The notes under the pieces: model-generated
Seen by the model: the letters and a program-made list of their open reading frames with translations, nothing else
Told to the model about the DNA's origin: nothing
The model's database searches: none
Origin: Stieleria magnilauensis
GTDB lineage: Bacteria; Planctomycetota; Planctomycetia; Pirellulales; Pirellulaceae
DNA length: 64,000 bases
NCBI GenBank assembly: GCA_007753675.1
Contig: CP036432.1
Location: forward strand, 3,446,394 to 3,510,393
Direction of reading: 5' to 3'
Part shown: one piece after another, positions 7,647-18,224 of the stretch
Position numbering within the stretch: position 1 is the first letter of the stretch
Layout: each line of letters starts with the position of its first letter
Position numbers and translations under genes: made by a program

Positions 7647-10600
7647 GCCGTCGAGTGTCGACAGGAATAGGCTTCCGTTGGCGCCGGCCAGCCCGTCCCA
7701 GGCGGGCAGCGTGTCCAGCTTGATCTCGTTTTCGATCTCGCCGGTGTCAATGTTCACGGCCAGCAACGACGAGCCGTCTTTGCCCATCAATGCCGCATCT
7801 TGGTCATCGAGCAATGCTTGCACTTCCGGATCGCTCTCGCTGAGTTTCTGGAACGTATCTTCTTCGTTGATGGTGTCCGGCGGACCGACGATGAACAGCT
7901 TGTTTCCGGCCAACACCATGCCGCGCACATAGACCGGCACGTCCTTGGCCCACTTCGGTTTGACCAGCGAGTCGCCGGGTTTGACGGTGCTGTTGTTTCC
8001 GCCTTTTTTGGCGGGGCCTTGATTGCGGCTGGTGAACTGAACGGCTTTGCCGAACTTGCCGTCGACGAGTTTGCCGCCTTCCAGGGTTCCATTATTGCGA
8101 TGCAGACTGTGATCGCGGGCGGTGCCGTCGTCAAAGCTGACCGCCAACACAGCGTCAGAAGAGATCTCTGATCCGTCGGCGTAGCGCCGGGCAATCTGCT
8201 CGGCGCTGGCGGGTTGGAAATACAATCGCACTTCGTCGATCGCACCGGCAAACGGCAACGGAGACGTGTAATTGCCGACGGCGGTCTGCCCGTCCGCACC
8301 GATATCCATGCCCTGTGCGGGGTCAATGTGAATCAATCCGCCCGCCTTGCCGGTGGCGGCCAGTTTCCCATCGACATACAGCGACATCGATTTGTCTTCG
8401 CCCAAGACCCCGACGACATGATGCCAACCGCCGACGATCCGTTTGGGTCCTTCGACGGTGGCGAGTCCCTGTTCGCCGCGAACCAAGAACTGTGGTTTGC
8501 CGGCTTTCAGCGTCAGGGCAAATCCGGCGGACGGCCCGCCGCGGGCGATGATCACACCCTGGGGCTTCGTCGACGTGATCCAGGCCTCGACGGTGATCGG
8601 TTTGCCTTGCGGATTCAAGCTCGGCGATTTCGGGAACGAGGCCGAAGGAGCCGACGGGCCGCCGCCGCCACGCTTCTTCCCAAACCCCTCCGGGATCTCC
8701 GGCGGGTTCTGCTCGGCGGAGAACAATTGATGTTCCAACACCGTGGTCCAACGCAGGTACTGGGGCTTGCGGCCGTAACCGTAAACGTAGCCGTCGCCCT
8801 TGACCAAGATTCGGCCCGAAGGCGCAAACTTGCCGGCTTGATAGTAACCGCCGTGACCACCGGCAAAGCTTTGCCCCAGCACCCAATACGATCGATGGAA
8901 CCAGGTGTCATCCAGGAATCCCATCGGTGCAAAGATGTGTGCGTCCTCGCCGCGTTGCTTGGACGCCTGGGTGGCGAAGTCGCCGGAATTCGGTCCGATC
9001 TCCAGCCGGTTGCCTTCGAAGTCAAATTTCTGAGACTTCATGTAAATGTGCCGCCCGTCGGTGGACAAGATGTCGGGAAGCCCAACCGGCATTTGCAGGA
9101 TCTGAATTTTTTCCTGCAGGTTGTTGCCGCTGTCGGGATTGGTTTCATCCATGATCGTTTCGGAAAGTTTTTTGCCGGTGGCTAAATCCAGACGCAGCAG
9201 ACGCAGCCCGCCGTCCAGGAAATTGGATCGTCCGGCGACGGTGTACACCGTGTCGTCGTGAATCAGAACGCTGCCGTGGACCGGCCACAAGGATTCCAGT
9301 TGTTCGTACGCCATCGCGCGACGATCCAGCGGCGCGGCACGGTAGCGCCAGACCAATTGCCCGTCGGTGGTCAAGCAATACACCCATCCGTCGGCACCGC
9401 CGAAGACGACTCGGCCGCGATGAATCGTCGGCGGCGAATCGATCCGTGCACCGGCGGTGAAGGTCCATTTTGATTCACCCGACTTTTCATCCAAGGCGTG
9501 CAGGGTGTGCTGGTCGATCTGAGCCACGTAAACGTTTCCACCGGCGATGACCGGCGAGGTCAGACGGCCACCGAGGTTGACCGTCCACTTGGAATCGACG
9601 TCCTCGGAAATCGGGCCGCTGGTCGTGCCGCTGCGGCCCGCGTCGTGACGATACGTCGGCCAGTCATCCGCCGGCGTCGAACCGGTCGGTTCGGCCGCGG
9701 CCAATTCCGCTCCAAACGCCGGGCCTTTCTCACGCCGTCCCGCTTCCAGAACCTTGGTCGGGATCGGTCGCGTGGGGGCCAGCGGAGCCAGGGCGTTGAA
9801 CCCGAACAGCTTGGCTTCCGGATAACAAGCACAATTGTGTGGCGGTGCGTAGGTCAATCCGTTGCACGGCATCACGCCATACAAACACCCACCGCGGACC
9901 CAGTGATGGATGTCCCAGTGCTCCTTGTCCGGATCGACAAACTCGATCCCGGTCCGTGACGGCATCAAAAAGTTATCGGTCGCTTTGGCGATGTAGCAGC
10001 GGTGGTGAAACCAATACGTGTCCACATCGGGCGCGAACGACTTGACGACTTCACCGGTTCTCGGATTGCGTCCGGTGTAAACGCCGCTGTCCTTGCCCGA
10101 CGTCAACGGCGCCAACCACACCAGGTCGTTGACGACCATCAAGTCTTGCGGTGATTGATAGCCGCTATTGGGAAAACTCGCTTCCCACAACTTGTCGCCA
10201 CTCTTGGCGTCGCTGCTGATCATTTTGCCGTCGCCGCCGGCATACAACACCACGTCGTTGTAGACGACCAGACGCGGACCGAAATTAAACGTGAACGCAT
10301 CGCGGCGGGTCACCGATTCACTTTCCCAAACGACGTCTCCCGAGCGTCCGTCCAGGCTGACGATCTTCTCGCCGTCGTGAAAGTAAAGTTGAGAATCTTT
10401 GGCGGCCAAGGTCAGCGGAGAAACCTTGGTCTTCTTGGCCCACAGCTGCTTTCCGGTGCTGGCCTGGAACGCCATCAACACACGCGGTTCTTCGTTCCAG
10501 AAAAAGCTGCGCGAGCGTGCCTGGTCGCCGACCGTGCCGTGCAGCGGGGCGTAGTCTTCCAGTTCCGCCTTGCCTTTTCGCACGACCAGGAACAACAGGT

Positions 10601-11540
10601 CACCGGTCGAGATGATTTCTTCGGTCGCGTTGCTGCCTTCATAGGTCCGTAGCAGCTCACCGGTGGCGGCATCGAGTGCCGAAAGCGGCGCGTTGAATCC
10701 CAGCGTGACGAACACTTCCGAGTCCGTCGAAACCAATCGCCGCGACAATTGTGTCGGCCCACTTTTGAGCGGCCAGAGGTGCGGCTGCCAATTGTCGATG
10801 TCTTTTTTCCACAACACGCTGCCGTTGAAGGCGTCGCGGGCGATCAATTTCCATTTCGGTGGCAATTGGATCGAGATTCGGCTGCCCTCGTCCATGATGT
10901 AAAACATCCGTCCGCCGGTCGAGACCAGCGCGCTCATGCTGGCCATTCGGTCGTGGTGCCGTGACCAGCGCGGGCTGCCCACCCATTGCAAGTGACGCGG
11001 CGGCGCGACGACGTCGTCGTGGGCGACCGAGTTGCCCGTGGCATCGTGCAGGTAATGCGACCACTCGTCGATGTTGTCCGGACGCGGCTTGCGAAACTTC
11101 GTCCACTGACCGTCTTTCTTGATCAGGGCGACGCCGTTGGGAACCAGCACCCGCGTCACCTCGTCCATTGCCACGTCGCCCAGCGATTCGGCGACCAACA
11201 GATTCACCATGTTGTCGACGTAGGGAAGCTGGTGCCCCTCGATGCGGTCGAACGCGACATCCCCGTAACCGCCCTCAGCCAGCACTCGATCGCGAATCGT
11301 TGTCAAGCGGTCCGCATCGGTGACCAGACCGTGCACCTGAGTCGAATCGTTTTGTCGCAGCGCCGCGGTGAGCTGACCATCCCCCGCGCCCAGATGCACA
11401 AAAAATCCGGCTTTGATGCCCGCTTGATCGATCAGCTTGGCTGCATCGTCCTGCACGTCCGCATGGCAGATGTCGGGAAATCCAGTCACGCCAAGCAACA
11501 GCAGGGCACAAACGACGGCTCGAATCGGAAATCGCAACAT
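7623..11540 (-). CDS. Secreted methyltransferase-like/PQQ-like propeller/LamG protein
   Basis: This 1305-residue protein starts with a signal peptide (about residues 1-27, AVVCALLLLGVTG). Residues 28-150 look like a SAM-dependent methyltransferase fold, with a glycine-rich loop (HLGAGDGQLTAAL) and a late strand (VLVPNGVALIKKDG). Two PQQ-binding-like beta-propeller regions follow (about 200-560 and 640-930), with repeated W-x-h and G-x-V-Y-x-L blades. A LamG/concanavalin-like domain covers about 985-1130 (ITVEAWITS; GAIDEVRLYF). The C-terminus ends in one more propeller-like strand (GSVMCFGK). The architecture recurs in planctomycetes, but no reaction is established; export makes methyl transfer doubtful because SAM is cytoplasmic. 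It is the first gene of a possible five-gene minus-strand transcript. Confidence 0.85.
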   Translation of the reverse strand: MLRFPIRAVVCALLLLGVTGFPDICHADVQDDAAKLIDQAGIKAGFFVHLGAGDGQLTAALRQNDSTQVHGLVTDADRLTTIRDRVLAEGGYGDVAFDRIEGHQLPYVDNMVNLLVAESLGDVAMDEVTRVLVPNGVALIKKDGQWTKFRKPRPDNIDEWSHYLHDATGNSVAHDDVVAPPRHLQWVGSPRWSRHHDRMASMSALVSTGGRMFYIMDEGSRISIQLPPKWKLIARDAFNGSVLWKKDIDNWQPHLWPLKSGPTQLSRRLVSTDSEVFVTLGFNAPLSALDAATGELLRTYEGSNATEEIISTGDLLFLVVRKGKAELEDYAPLHGTVGDQARSRSFFWNEEPRVLMAFQASTGKQLWAKKTKVSPLTLAAKDSQLYFHDGEKIVSLDGRSGDVVWESESVTRRDAFTFNFGPRLVVYNDVVLYAGGDGKMISSDAKSGDKLWEASFPNSGYQSPQDLMVVNDLVWLAPLTSGKDSGVYTGRNPRTGEVVKSFAPDVDTYWFHHRCYIAKATDNFLMPSRTGIEFVDPDKEHWDIHHWVRGGCLYGVMPCNGLTYAPPHNCACYPEAKLFGFNALAPLAPTRPIPTKVLEAGRREKGPAFGAELAAAEPTGSTPADDWPTYRHDAGRSGTTSGPISEDVDSKWTVNLGGRLTSPVIAGGNVYVAQIDQHTLHALDEKSGESKWTFTAGARIDSPPTIHRGRVVFGGADGWVYCLTTDGQLVWRYRAAPLDRRAMAYEQLESLWPVHGSVLIHDDTVYTVAGRSNFLDGGLRLLRLDLATGKKLSETIMDETNPDSGNNLQEKIQILQMPVGLPDILSTDGRHIYMKSQKFDFEGNRLEIGPNSGDFATQASKQRGEDAHIFAPMGFLDDTWFHRSYWVLGQSFAGGHGGYYQAGKFAPSGRILVKGDGYVYGYGRKPQYLRWTTVLEHQLFSAEQNPPEIPEGFGKKRGGGGPSAPSASFPKSPSLNPQGKPITVEAWITSTKPQGVIIARGGPSAGFALTLKAGKPQFLVRGEQGLATVEGPKRIVGGWHHVVGVLGEDKSMSLYVDGKLAATGKAGGLIHIDPAQGMDIGADGQTAVGNYTSPLPFAGAIDEVRLYFQPASAEQIARRYADGSEISSDAVLAVSFDDGTARDHSLHRNNGTLEGGKLVDGKFGKAVQFTSRNQGPAKKGGNNSTVKPGDSLVKPKWAKDVPVYVRGMVLAGNKLFIVGPPDTINEEDTFQKLSESDPEVQALLDDQDAALMGKDGSSLLAVNIDTGEIENEIKLDTLPAWDGLAGANGSLFLSTLDGSVMCFGK

Positions 11541-11955
11541 GAATCAGCTCCGGACGAAGCGGACGGCGGGGGAAAACAGCAAGGCGTTGATTGTAACCGT
11601 CAGCGCCGGTCTGCGTCGCCTTCCCAACCCGACTTCCCCATTCGCGGCCAGAAACTCGCGTTTCGCAGGGTCAGAATCCGCCAAGTCATGGTCGGTCCCC
11701 CCAAGTCAACTCGCTCTGAGTGACCGACGTCCCCTTCCGGTCGGGATGCGGAATGGTTCAGTGCAGACAGGGGGCTGCTGATTGTGAATCTCGATTCGAT
11801 TTCAAATTTTGCGGCCCTCGGCGAGGCTGGAGTGCGCATTGCGTTACCGGAAGTGGTCTCGTCGGGCGAAAACGGTGTGTGCATCGTCTTTCCGACCGTG
11901 GTTGGGCTGCAGAACCTGGAACGATTGAGCGACTGTCGATGGAGAGAAGGACGAC
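11541..11955. other. Intergenic region between divergent genes
   Basis: These 415 bases separate the propeller gene (-) from the efflux adaptor gene (+) and must hold both promoters. No repeat or convincing small gene was seen. An AAGGA ribosome-binding site lies just before the adaptor's ATG at 11956. Confidence 0.5.
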
Positions 11956-13377
11956 ATGAATTTAGCCCTGGCCTGGGGAATGTGGGGTAAGCGATTACTG
12001 ATCCTCCCACCGATTATTCTGGCGATCGTGGCCTACGTTTGGCTGGTCCAGCATTCCCCTCCGCTATCGATGCAACCGCAAGATGAAGCGTCGCGGTTGC
12101 TGGAGACGATCACCGTGCCACGCATGGAGGTTCGTCCGATGGTCAGTGGATTCGGGACAGCCAAGTACGCTCGTTCTTGGCGAGCGGTCACCCAGGTGGA
12201 AGGTCGAATCGAACAAATCCATCCGTCGCTTCGACCCGGTTCAAGAATTCGCGCCGATGAAATCTTGCTAAAAATCGACGATTCGGATTATCTGTCCCGC
12301 GTCGAGGAATTGGATGCGGCGATTGACCAACAGAACGCAGAGATCGAGCAGCTCGAACAGTCGATTCAAAACGATCGTGAATCACTGGCTCTGGAAGAAG
12401 AAGTGCTCCAGGTCCTGCAGCGTGAATTTGATCGCGAGCAAACCCTACTAACACGGCAAGCCGGGTCGGGGGCATCGATCGATGCCAAACGGCGTGAGTT
12501 GTTGGCCCAAATAAAAGCGGTTCAAGACCTAAAAAACAGCACGGCCCTGATCACGCCGCAGATCGAAGCGTTGAAAGCGGCGGTGCGTCAATCAGAAGCC
12601 CAGAAGCAACAGGCGCTGCGTGACATCGAACGCACGACGATCATCGCACCGTTTGACATGCGTGTGGGCGAGGTGCAGCTCGAGATCGGCCAGTTCGTCG
12701 GTGTGGCCGAAGAACTGTTCATCGGCTACAGCGGCGCCGAAATGGAAGTTGAGGTGCAGTTGCCGCTGCAGGACATCCATCGCTTGTTCGTCTCTGAAAT
12801 CGGCGACGCGGTACCGCAAGAGAAACTGACACCGGAAACGTTGCGAGCGATGTTTCAATTCGAAGCGTTGGTCAACGTTGCGGGCACTGAATCCACCGAA
12901 TCGTATCGTGGGCGTTTTCTGCGAGTCCGCGAGATTGTTGATGCACAGACCAAGATGGTCGGATTCGTCGTCGGTGTCGAAAACGTCGTGCCCTCGCAAC
13001 AAAAACGCCCCCAGCCGCCGCTGCTCGAAGGGGCGTTTTGTGACGTCGATATTTTTGGAACACCGCTTCCCGACCGGGTCGTCATTCCGCGTCGAGCCAT
13101 CCGCAATGGCACGGTGTTTTTGATAGACGAAGAAAATCGCTTGTCAAAGCGCGCCATCGAGGTGACGTTCACCCAGGATGACTATGCAGTGATCGCATCG
13201 GGGCTGGAAGGTTCCGAGACGCTGGTCGTCGCCAATCCCTCGCCTGCGATCATCGGCATGTTGGTCGACCCGATCGAGGCCGACGGGGAAGTTGACCAAT
13301 TGATCGAGTCGGTCAACGCCGGCGGCGACGCATTGCGATTCCACTCGAAAACGCATTCGGCGCCAAACAGGCCTTGA
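11956..13377 (+). CDS. RND efflux periplasmic adaptor (HlyD/AcrA family)
   Basis: The 473-residue protein has one N-terminal transmembrane anchor (about residues 13-32), a first half-barrel/lipoyl region (VEGRIEQIHPSLRPGSRI), a long coiled coil from about 115 to 220 rich in E, Q and L, the returning lipoyl strand (TTIIAPFDMRVGEVQ) and beta-barrel/membrane-proximal domains to the end (RVVIPRRAI, ETLVVANPS). It would link an inner-membrane RND pump to an outer-membrane channel. An AAGGA site precedes the ATG. The pump gene follows 235 bases downstream in the same direction; no outer-membrane factor is visible in the window. Confidence 0.92.
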   Translation: MNLALAWGMWGKRLLILPPIILAIVAYVWLVQHSPPLSMQPQDEASRLLETITVPRMEVRPMVSGFGTAKYARSWRAVTQVEGRIEQIHPSLRPGSRIRADEILLKIDDSDYLSRVEELDAAIDQQNAEIEQLEQSIQNDRESLALEEEVLQVLQREFDREQTLLTRQAGSGASIDAKRRELLAQIKAVQDLKNSTALITPQIEALKAAVRQSEAQKQQALRDIERTTIIAPFDMRVGEVQLEIGQFVGVAEELFIGYSGAEMEVEVQLPLQDIHRLFVSEIGDAVPQEKLTPETLRAMFQFEALVNVAGTESTESYRGRFLRVREIVDAQTKMVGFVVGVENVVPSQQKRPQPPLLEGAFCDVDIFGTPLPDRVVIPRRAIRNGTVFLIDEENRLSKRAIEVTFTQDDYAVIASGLEGSETLVVANPSPAIIGMLVDPIEADGEVDQLIESVNAGGDALRFHSKTHSAPNRP

Positions 13378-13612
13378 TGAAAGTAAGACGCACACGTTCC
13401 CGCCTGGGCCGCTGGGCCGAACGTCATTTGACCCTTCAAAACCGGACCTGCGTGCTTGGCTCCCTGGGCACGGGCTCCTTTTACTCGGCCGCCGGCATGG
13501 CTCCTGCTTGAGCCATTGAAACGCGGGACTGATCGCCGGATCGGATGCCGCCGACCGGCTCCACTTTATTGCAGTCCATCGGACGCCCCATCACCGACTC
13601 GGATCGTTACCA

Positions 13613-16600
13613 GTGTTAGAAAAACTCGTCAATCACCGAACGTTAGCCAACGTGTTGATGCTGTCGTTCATCGGATTGGGGCTGTACGCCCTGCCTCGAT
13701 TGCAAAAAGAGACGTTCCCCAGATTTGATAGTTCCGAAATCCAGATCGCGATGACCTATCGCGGCGCATCGGCCGAGGACGTGGAGCAGGGAATCTGCTT
13801 GCCGATCGAGGACGCGTTGGACGGGATCCAAAACATCAAGAAGGTCACCTGCACGGCCCAGGAAGGCGCCGCGTCGATCGTCGTCGAAATTCAAGAGGGG
13901 GCCGATGTCGCGGCGGCGCTGAATGATATTGAAACGGAAGTCGAAGCGATCTCGGACTTGCCCGAAGGGGCGGAGGACCTGATCGTTACCGAACTCAATC
14001 GCACCGATTCGGTGATGACCATCGCGGTCAGCGGCCCCATGGATGAAGATTCGCTGAAAGACTACTGCGAACAGTTCAAGCAGCAACTCAAACGCCTGCC
14101 CGGTGTCTCGCTGGTGGAGATCCAAGGTTTTTCCGATCGCCAACTCCGGATCGAGTTGGACACCGATGCGCTGCGCCGCCTGGGGCTGTCCGCCGCAACC
14201 GTCTCTCAGGCGGTGCGGAATCAAAACCTGGACATTCCGCTCGGGACCATCGAGTCGGAAGAGGAGGACCTGTTGTTGCGATTGGTCGAACAGAAACAAA
14301 CCCCGCAAGACATCGAAGAGATCGTCGTCCACGGGGTGCCGGGACGGTCCGAGGTCCGCATCGGTGACATCGGCCGTGTCGTCGATCGCTTTGCCGACGC
14401 CGAACAAATGGCATGGATCGATGGCGAGCGTGCCGGCATCATTCAGGTCAACAAAACACGATCCCAGGACACCAGTAGGATTGCCGAGGTGGTGCGTCAG
14501 TTCGTTCAGGAAGAACGGCAACGGCAGCCCCTGTTGCAGATCGCGATCACCAGCGATGGGTCCGAACTGATTCTCGAGCGGTTGACGTTGCTGGGAAAGA
14601 ATGCCTGGCAGGGTGTCGTGTTGGTGTTCCTGGTGCTGTGGTTGTTTTTCAACCTGCGACTCTCCTTTTGGGTCGTGATGAGTTTGCCGGTCTCGTTCAT
14701 GGGGGCATTTTTTGTGCTGCCGCTGATCGGTCAAAGTCTGAACATGATGTCGTCGGTTGCGATCCTGATGGCGACCGGAATTCTGATGGACGATGGGATC
14801 GTGATCGCCGAGAACATCGCCCGCCATATCGCGTCGGGCAAGCCGACGATGCGGGCTGCAGTCGATGGCGTCAAGGAAGTCTCCGGAGGCGTGATTTCCT
14901 CGTTTCTGACCACCTGTTGTGTGCTCTGCCCGTTGTTCGTCCTGGAAGGTCACATCGGCAAGGTGCTGCGGCTGATTCCCATGGTGTTGTTGACGACGTT
15001 GTTGGTCAGTCTGTTCGAAGCGTTCCTGATTCTCCCGGCGCACTTGGGCCATTCATTAAAGCCTTCCGGTGCGGATGCACCCGGCGGGCTGCGACGAACC
15101 ATCGACGGTGCGGTCGACTGGGTTCGCGAAAGCGTGTTCGGTCGGCTGGTCGATTGGACGATTCGCTGGCGGTATCTCTCGGTCGGATTGTCGCTCGGCA
15201 CGTTCATCATGTCGCTGGCGATGGTCGCCGGCGGGTTGGTGAACTTTTCCCCATTTCCGAACCTGGAAGGCGACACCGTCGAAGCTCGAATTCTGATGCC
15301 ACAGGGCACACCGCTGGCCAAGACCGCCGAGATTGTCGAACTGATCAATGACGCGGCAGCACGGGCCAACGCACGCTTTCCCGATCAACCCGATAACGCC
15401 GACTTGGTGCAGTCGGTGATGAGCAAGTTCAACGAGAACAGCGATGCGGGCGAGTCCGGGCCGCACGTCGCGACCGTCTCGATTCGGATGCTGCAGCCCG
15501 ATCAACGAACGACGTCGACGGCGGATTTCATTCGCGTGATGCGAGAAGAGGTGGGAACCATCCCCAACGCGATCTCCGTCGCGGTTGCCGAAGCGACCTT
15601 GGGGCCGGCCGGCCGAGCCGTCGAAGTGCTGTTCAAAAGCGACGATCTTCAGGTGGCCCAAGCGGCAGCGATCGAGACGCAGCAATGGATGGCTCAATTC
15701 GCCGGCGTCTATAACTTCAACATGGACCTGAGGCCGGGCAAACAAGAGGTGCGGTTGCACTTGAAACCCGATGCCGTGGCGTTGGGGTTGAATGTCCAAG
15801 CGATGGCGAGCCAATTGAGCACGGCGTTCCAAGGGGCAAAGATCAACGATATCCAGGTCGGCGTGGAACAGTACGAAATCAACGTCCAATTGGCACCGGA
15901 AAGCCGCGACACACTCGAGTCTTTCCTGGACTTTCGATTCATTCTCGCCGATGGGGCTCAGGTCCCCTTGCAATCCGTTGCCGAGCTGGAGATGACGTAT
16001 GGCTGGTCGAAAATCACGCGGGTGAACCAGTGGCGGACCGTGACGCTGATCGCCGACACCGATACCGACACGGTCAACACGACCAACTTGATGCGTGAGT
16101 TTCAAACTCGCCTGCTGCCGGAACTGGAATCCAAGTACAGCGATCTCAAAATCACGCTCGGCGGCGAAGCCGAACGCTCCAGCGAAACCGGCTCGTCGAT
16201 GGCTTGGCTGTTCTTGATGGGATTGTTCGGCGTCTACGCGGTGTTGAGCTTCCAATTCGAAAGTTGGCTGGAACCGTTTGTCGTGATGGCGGCCATCCCC
16301 ATGTCCTTGATCGGCATGATCTTCGGCCACCTGTTGATGGGAATGGACATCAGCATGCCCAGCCTGATCGGGTTCGTGTCGTTGGCCGGGATCGTTGTCA
16401 ACGATTCCATCCTGCTGGTCTTGTTCTTGAAACAGGAACGATCCGAAGGCAAGCCGATCTACGATTCGGCGCGCAGCGCCAGCCGGCTCCGCTTTCGCGC
16501 GATCATGTTGACCAGTTTGACCACCATGGCCGGATTGCTGCCGCTAATGCTCGAACGAAGCACGCAAGCACAGGTGCTGATCCCCACGGCAATCTCGATC

Positions 16601-16750
16601 GTCTTCGGATTGCTCAGCTCCACCGTCCTGGTGCTCGTCGTCGTCCCGTGTCTGTACGTCGTGTTGTGCGATTGGGGACTGATCACGTCCGACGATCGCG
16701 GGGCTGACGAGCACGGAGCTGACCAACGCGGGGCGAGTGGGACACGTTGA
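13613..16750 (+). CDS. RND efflux pump, AcrB/HAE-like family
   Basis: At 1045 residues this has full AcrB-type length: an N-terminal helix (LMLSFIGLGLYAL), a large periplasmic part that begins with FPRFDSSEIQIAMTYRG-like porter strands, a membrane block around 335-500 (QGVVLVFLVLWLFFN; MATGILMDDGIVIAENI, carrying the central-helix acidic residues), a second porter domain and a final membrane block from about 865 (SLIGFVSLAGIVVNDSILL). These are hallmarks of proton-driven trimeric exporters. The GTG at 13613 is the start because it gives the standard MLEKLVNHRTLAN opening. Substrate is unknown: drugs, lipids or signalling compounds are all possible. It is partnered with the adaptor encoded upstream. 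Confidence 0.94.
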   Translation: MLEKLVNHRTLANVLMLSFIGLGLYALPRLQKETFPRFDSSEIQIAMTYRGASAEDVEQGICLPIEDALDGIQNIKKVTCTAQEGAASIVVEIQEGADVAAALNDIETEVEAISDLPEGAEDLIVTELNRTDSVMTIAVSGPMDEDSLKDYCEQFKQQLKRLPGVSLVEIQGFSDRQLRIELDTDALRRLGLSAATVSQAVRNQNLDIPLGTIESEEEDLLLRLVEQKQTPQDIEEIVVHGVPGRSEVRIGDIGRVVDRFADAEQMAWIDGERAGIIQVNKTRSQDTSRIAEVVRQFVQEERQRQPLLQIAITSDGSELILERLTLLGKNAWQGVVLVFLVLWLFFNLRLSFWVVMSLPVSFMGAFFVLPLIGQSLNMMSSVAILMATGILMDDGIVIAENIARHIASGKPTMRAAVDGVKEVSGGVISSFLTTCCVLCPLFVLEGHIGKVLRLIPMVLLTTLLVSLFEAFLILPAHLGHSLKPSGADAPGGLRRTIDGAVDWVRESVFGRLVDWTIRWRYLSVGLSLGTFIMSLAMVAGGLVNFSPFPNLEGDTVEARILMPQGTPLAKTAEIVELINDAAARANARFPDQPDNADLVQSVMSKFNENSDAGESGPHVATVSIRMLQPDQRTTSTADFIRVMREEVGTIPNAISVAVAEATLGPAGRAVEVLFKSDDLQVAQAAAIETQQWMAQFAGVYNFNMDLRPGKQEVRLHLKPDAVALGLNVQAMASQLSTAFQGAKINDIQVGVEQYEINVQLAPESRDTLESFLDFRFILADGAQVPLQSVAELEMTYGWSKITRVNQWRTVTLIADTDTDTVNTTNLMREFQTRLLPELESKYSDLKITLGGEAERSSETGSSMAWLFLMGLFGVYAVLSFQFESWLEPFVVMAAIPMSLIGMIFGHLLMGMDISMPSLIGFVSLAGIVVNDSILLVLFLKQERSEGKPIYDSARSASRLRFRAIMLTSLTTMAGLLPLMLERSTQAQVLIPTAISIVFGLLSSTVLVLVVVPCLYVVLCDWGLITSDDRGADEHGADQRGASGTR

Positions 16751-16891
16751 GCACCCTCGCGACCCTGACAGGCCTCCGCACCCGCCGGCCGATCGCCGAG
16801 ATCCTCCGTTTGGCACGTGCTATGCTACAGAAGCCGACTCCCCGCCGTGCCTTTCGCCCGCCTGTCCGCCCCTTGCACCTCCCAATCGGAA

Positions 16892-18049
16892 ATGTCGCCA
16901 AAACCCGCCAAACCGTCGAAAAACGGCAGCAGTCGCACGAAGACCAAATCAAAGAAGCAATCCAAACGTCGTAATCGCCTGGTCGCGGAGGGGGACACCT
17001 CACCGTCGCTGACCCCCGACGAGCTGGAGGCCTTCGAGGTCGACCAATCGGTCGCCGCGGCCCAGCAGAGCAAGATCACCGCGGTCCGCGACATCATCGA
17101 GACGACGCCGCCGCATGACGTGCACACGCTGGCCAAGACGTTGGAAGTGATCATCGATGGCGCCTCACCCGAAGACGCCACCGTGCTGCGCAATGCCTTG
17201 CTCAAAAAAGCACGCCCCGGCTCGGCCGGGCGACGCAGCAGCCCCGACGACCAACTCGCCAGCGGCTGGCGTGACGGTGCCTTCCCCTATCGCAACTTGA
17301 TGTCGCGAAAAAGCTACGAAAAACAAAAGTACCAACTGCAGGTCGAACTGCTCAAACTGCAAGCCTGGGTCAAGGAATCGAAAGAGAAAGTCGTCCTCCT
17401 ATTTGAAGGCCGCGATGCCGCAGGAAAAGGTGGAACCATCAAACGCTTCATGGAACACCTCAACCCCCGTGGTGCGCGCGTCGTCGCGCTGGAGAAACCG
17501 AGCGAAACCGAACGCGGACAATGGTACTTCCAACGCTATATCCAACATCTCCCCACCGCCGGCGAAATCACAATGTTCGACCGATCGTGGTACAACCGCG
17601 CCGGAGTCGAACGCGTGATGGGATTCTGTAGCGATGATGAATATGCAGAATTCATGCGGCAAGTCCCCGACTTTGAACGAAACCTGGTCCGCAGCGGCAC
17701 CTGGTTGATCAAGTTCTGGTTCTCGGTCAGCCAAGACGAACAGCGGAGACGCTTCAAGGAGCGTGAAGCCCATCCGCTGAAACAATGGAAACTCTCGCCG
17801 GTCGACCTCGCGTCGCTGGACAAATGGGACGACTACACTCGCGCCAAAGAAGCGATGTTCTTCTATTCAGACACGTACGACGCCCCGTGGACGGTCGTCA
17901 AATCGGATTGCAAAAAACGCGCACGACTCAATGCGATGCGATTCGTCTTGAACACCATCCCCTACGCCAATCGAGACCAGGATCGAATCGGCACGGTCGA
18001 TCCGCTGCTGGTCGGTCGAGCGAATTTGGTCTCCCAGAACCGCGACTAA
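16892..18049 (+). CDS. ppk2: Polyphosphate kinase 2
   Basis: This enzyme moves phosphate between polyphosphate and nucleotides (NDP or NMP phosphorylation). The PPK2 core begins near residue 125 (KQKYQLQVELLKLQ), followed by Walker A (FEGRDAAGKGG, about 172-182), the lid and the Walker-B-type block (MFDRSWYNRAGVERV). A basic, low-complexity N-terminal tail of about 40 residues (KPSKNGSSRTKTKSKK) and an acidic linker precede the core, which makes it longer than minimal PPK2 proteins. The start is taken at ATG 16892; an in-frame start at 16817 would add an unlikely leader. It stands alone between the RND pump and a small membrane-protein gene. Confidence 0.93.
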   Translation: MSPKPAKPSKNGSSRTKTKSKKQSKRRNRLVAEGDTSPSLTPDELEAFEVDQSVAAAQQSKITAVRDIIETTPPHDVHTLAKTLEVIIDGASPEDATVLRNALLKKARPGSAGRRSSPDDQLASGWRDGAFPYRNLMSRKSYEKQKYQLQVELLKLQAWVKESKEKVVLLFEGRDAAGKGGTIKRFMEHLNPRGARVVALEKPSETERGQWYFQRYIQHLPTAGEITMFDRSWYNRAGVERVMGFCSDDEYAEFMRQVPDFERNLVRSGTWLIKFWFSVSQDEQRRRFKEREAHPLKQWKLSPVDLASLDKWDDYTRAKEAMFFYSDTYDAPWTVVKSDCKKRARLNAMRFVLNTIPYANRDQDRIGTVDPLLVGRANLVSQNRD

Positions 18050-18224
18050 ACCGCAGCCGGGGCGCAACGGCTTGTCGATTCGGACGCGGCACAACCCCAC
18101 TGCCCCGCCACGGAGCGATCCATAAACCGTCAGCCACCACCCACCCGCATGGATCCAATACGCTACGTTGGTAACGCGTTCTCTTTCTCTCTACCAACCG
18201 ACCGCTTTGGTCAAGGATTCTAAC

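Noticed and set aside
11600..12010. Minus-strand open frame overlapping the efflux adaptor start
   Set aside because: It overlaps the well-supported adaptor gene and has no family features; it is a chance frame.
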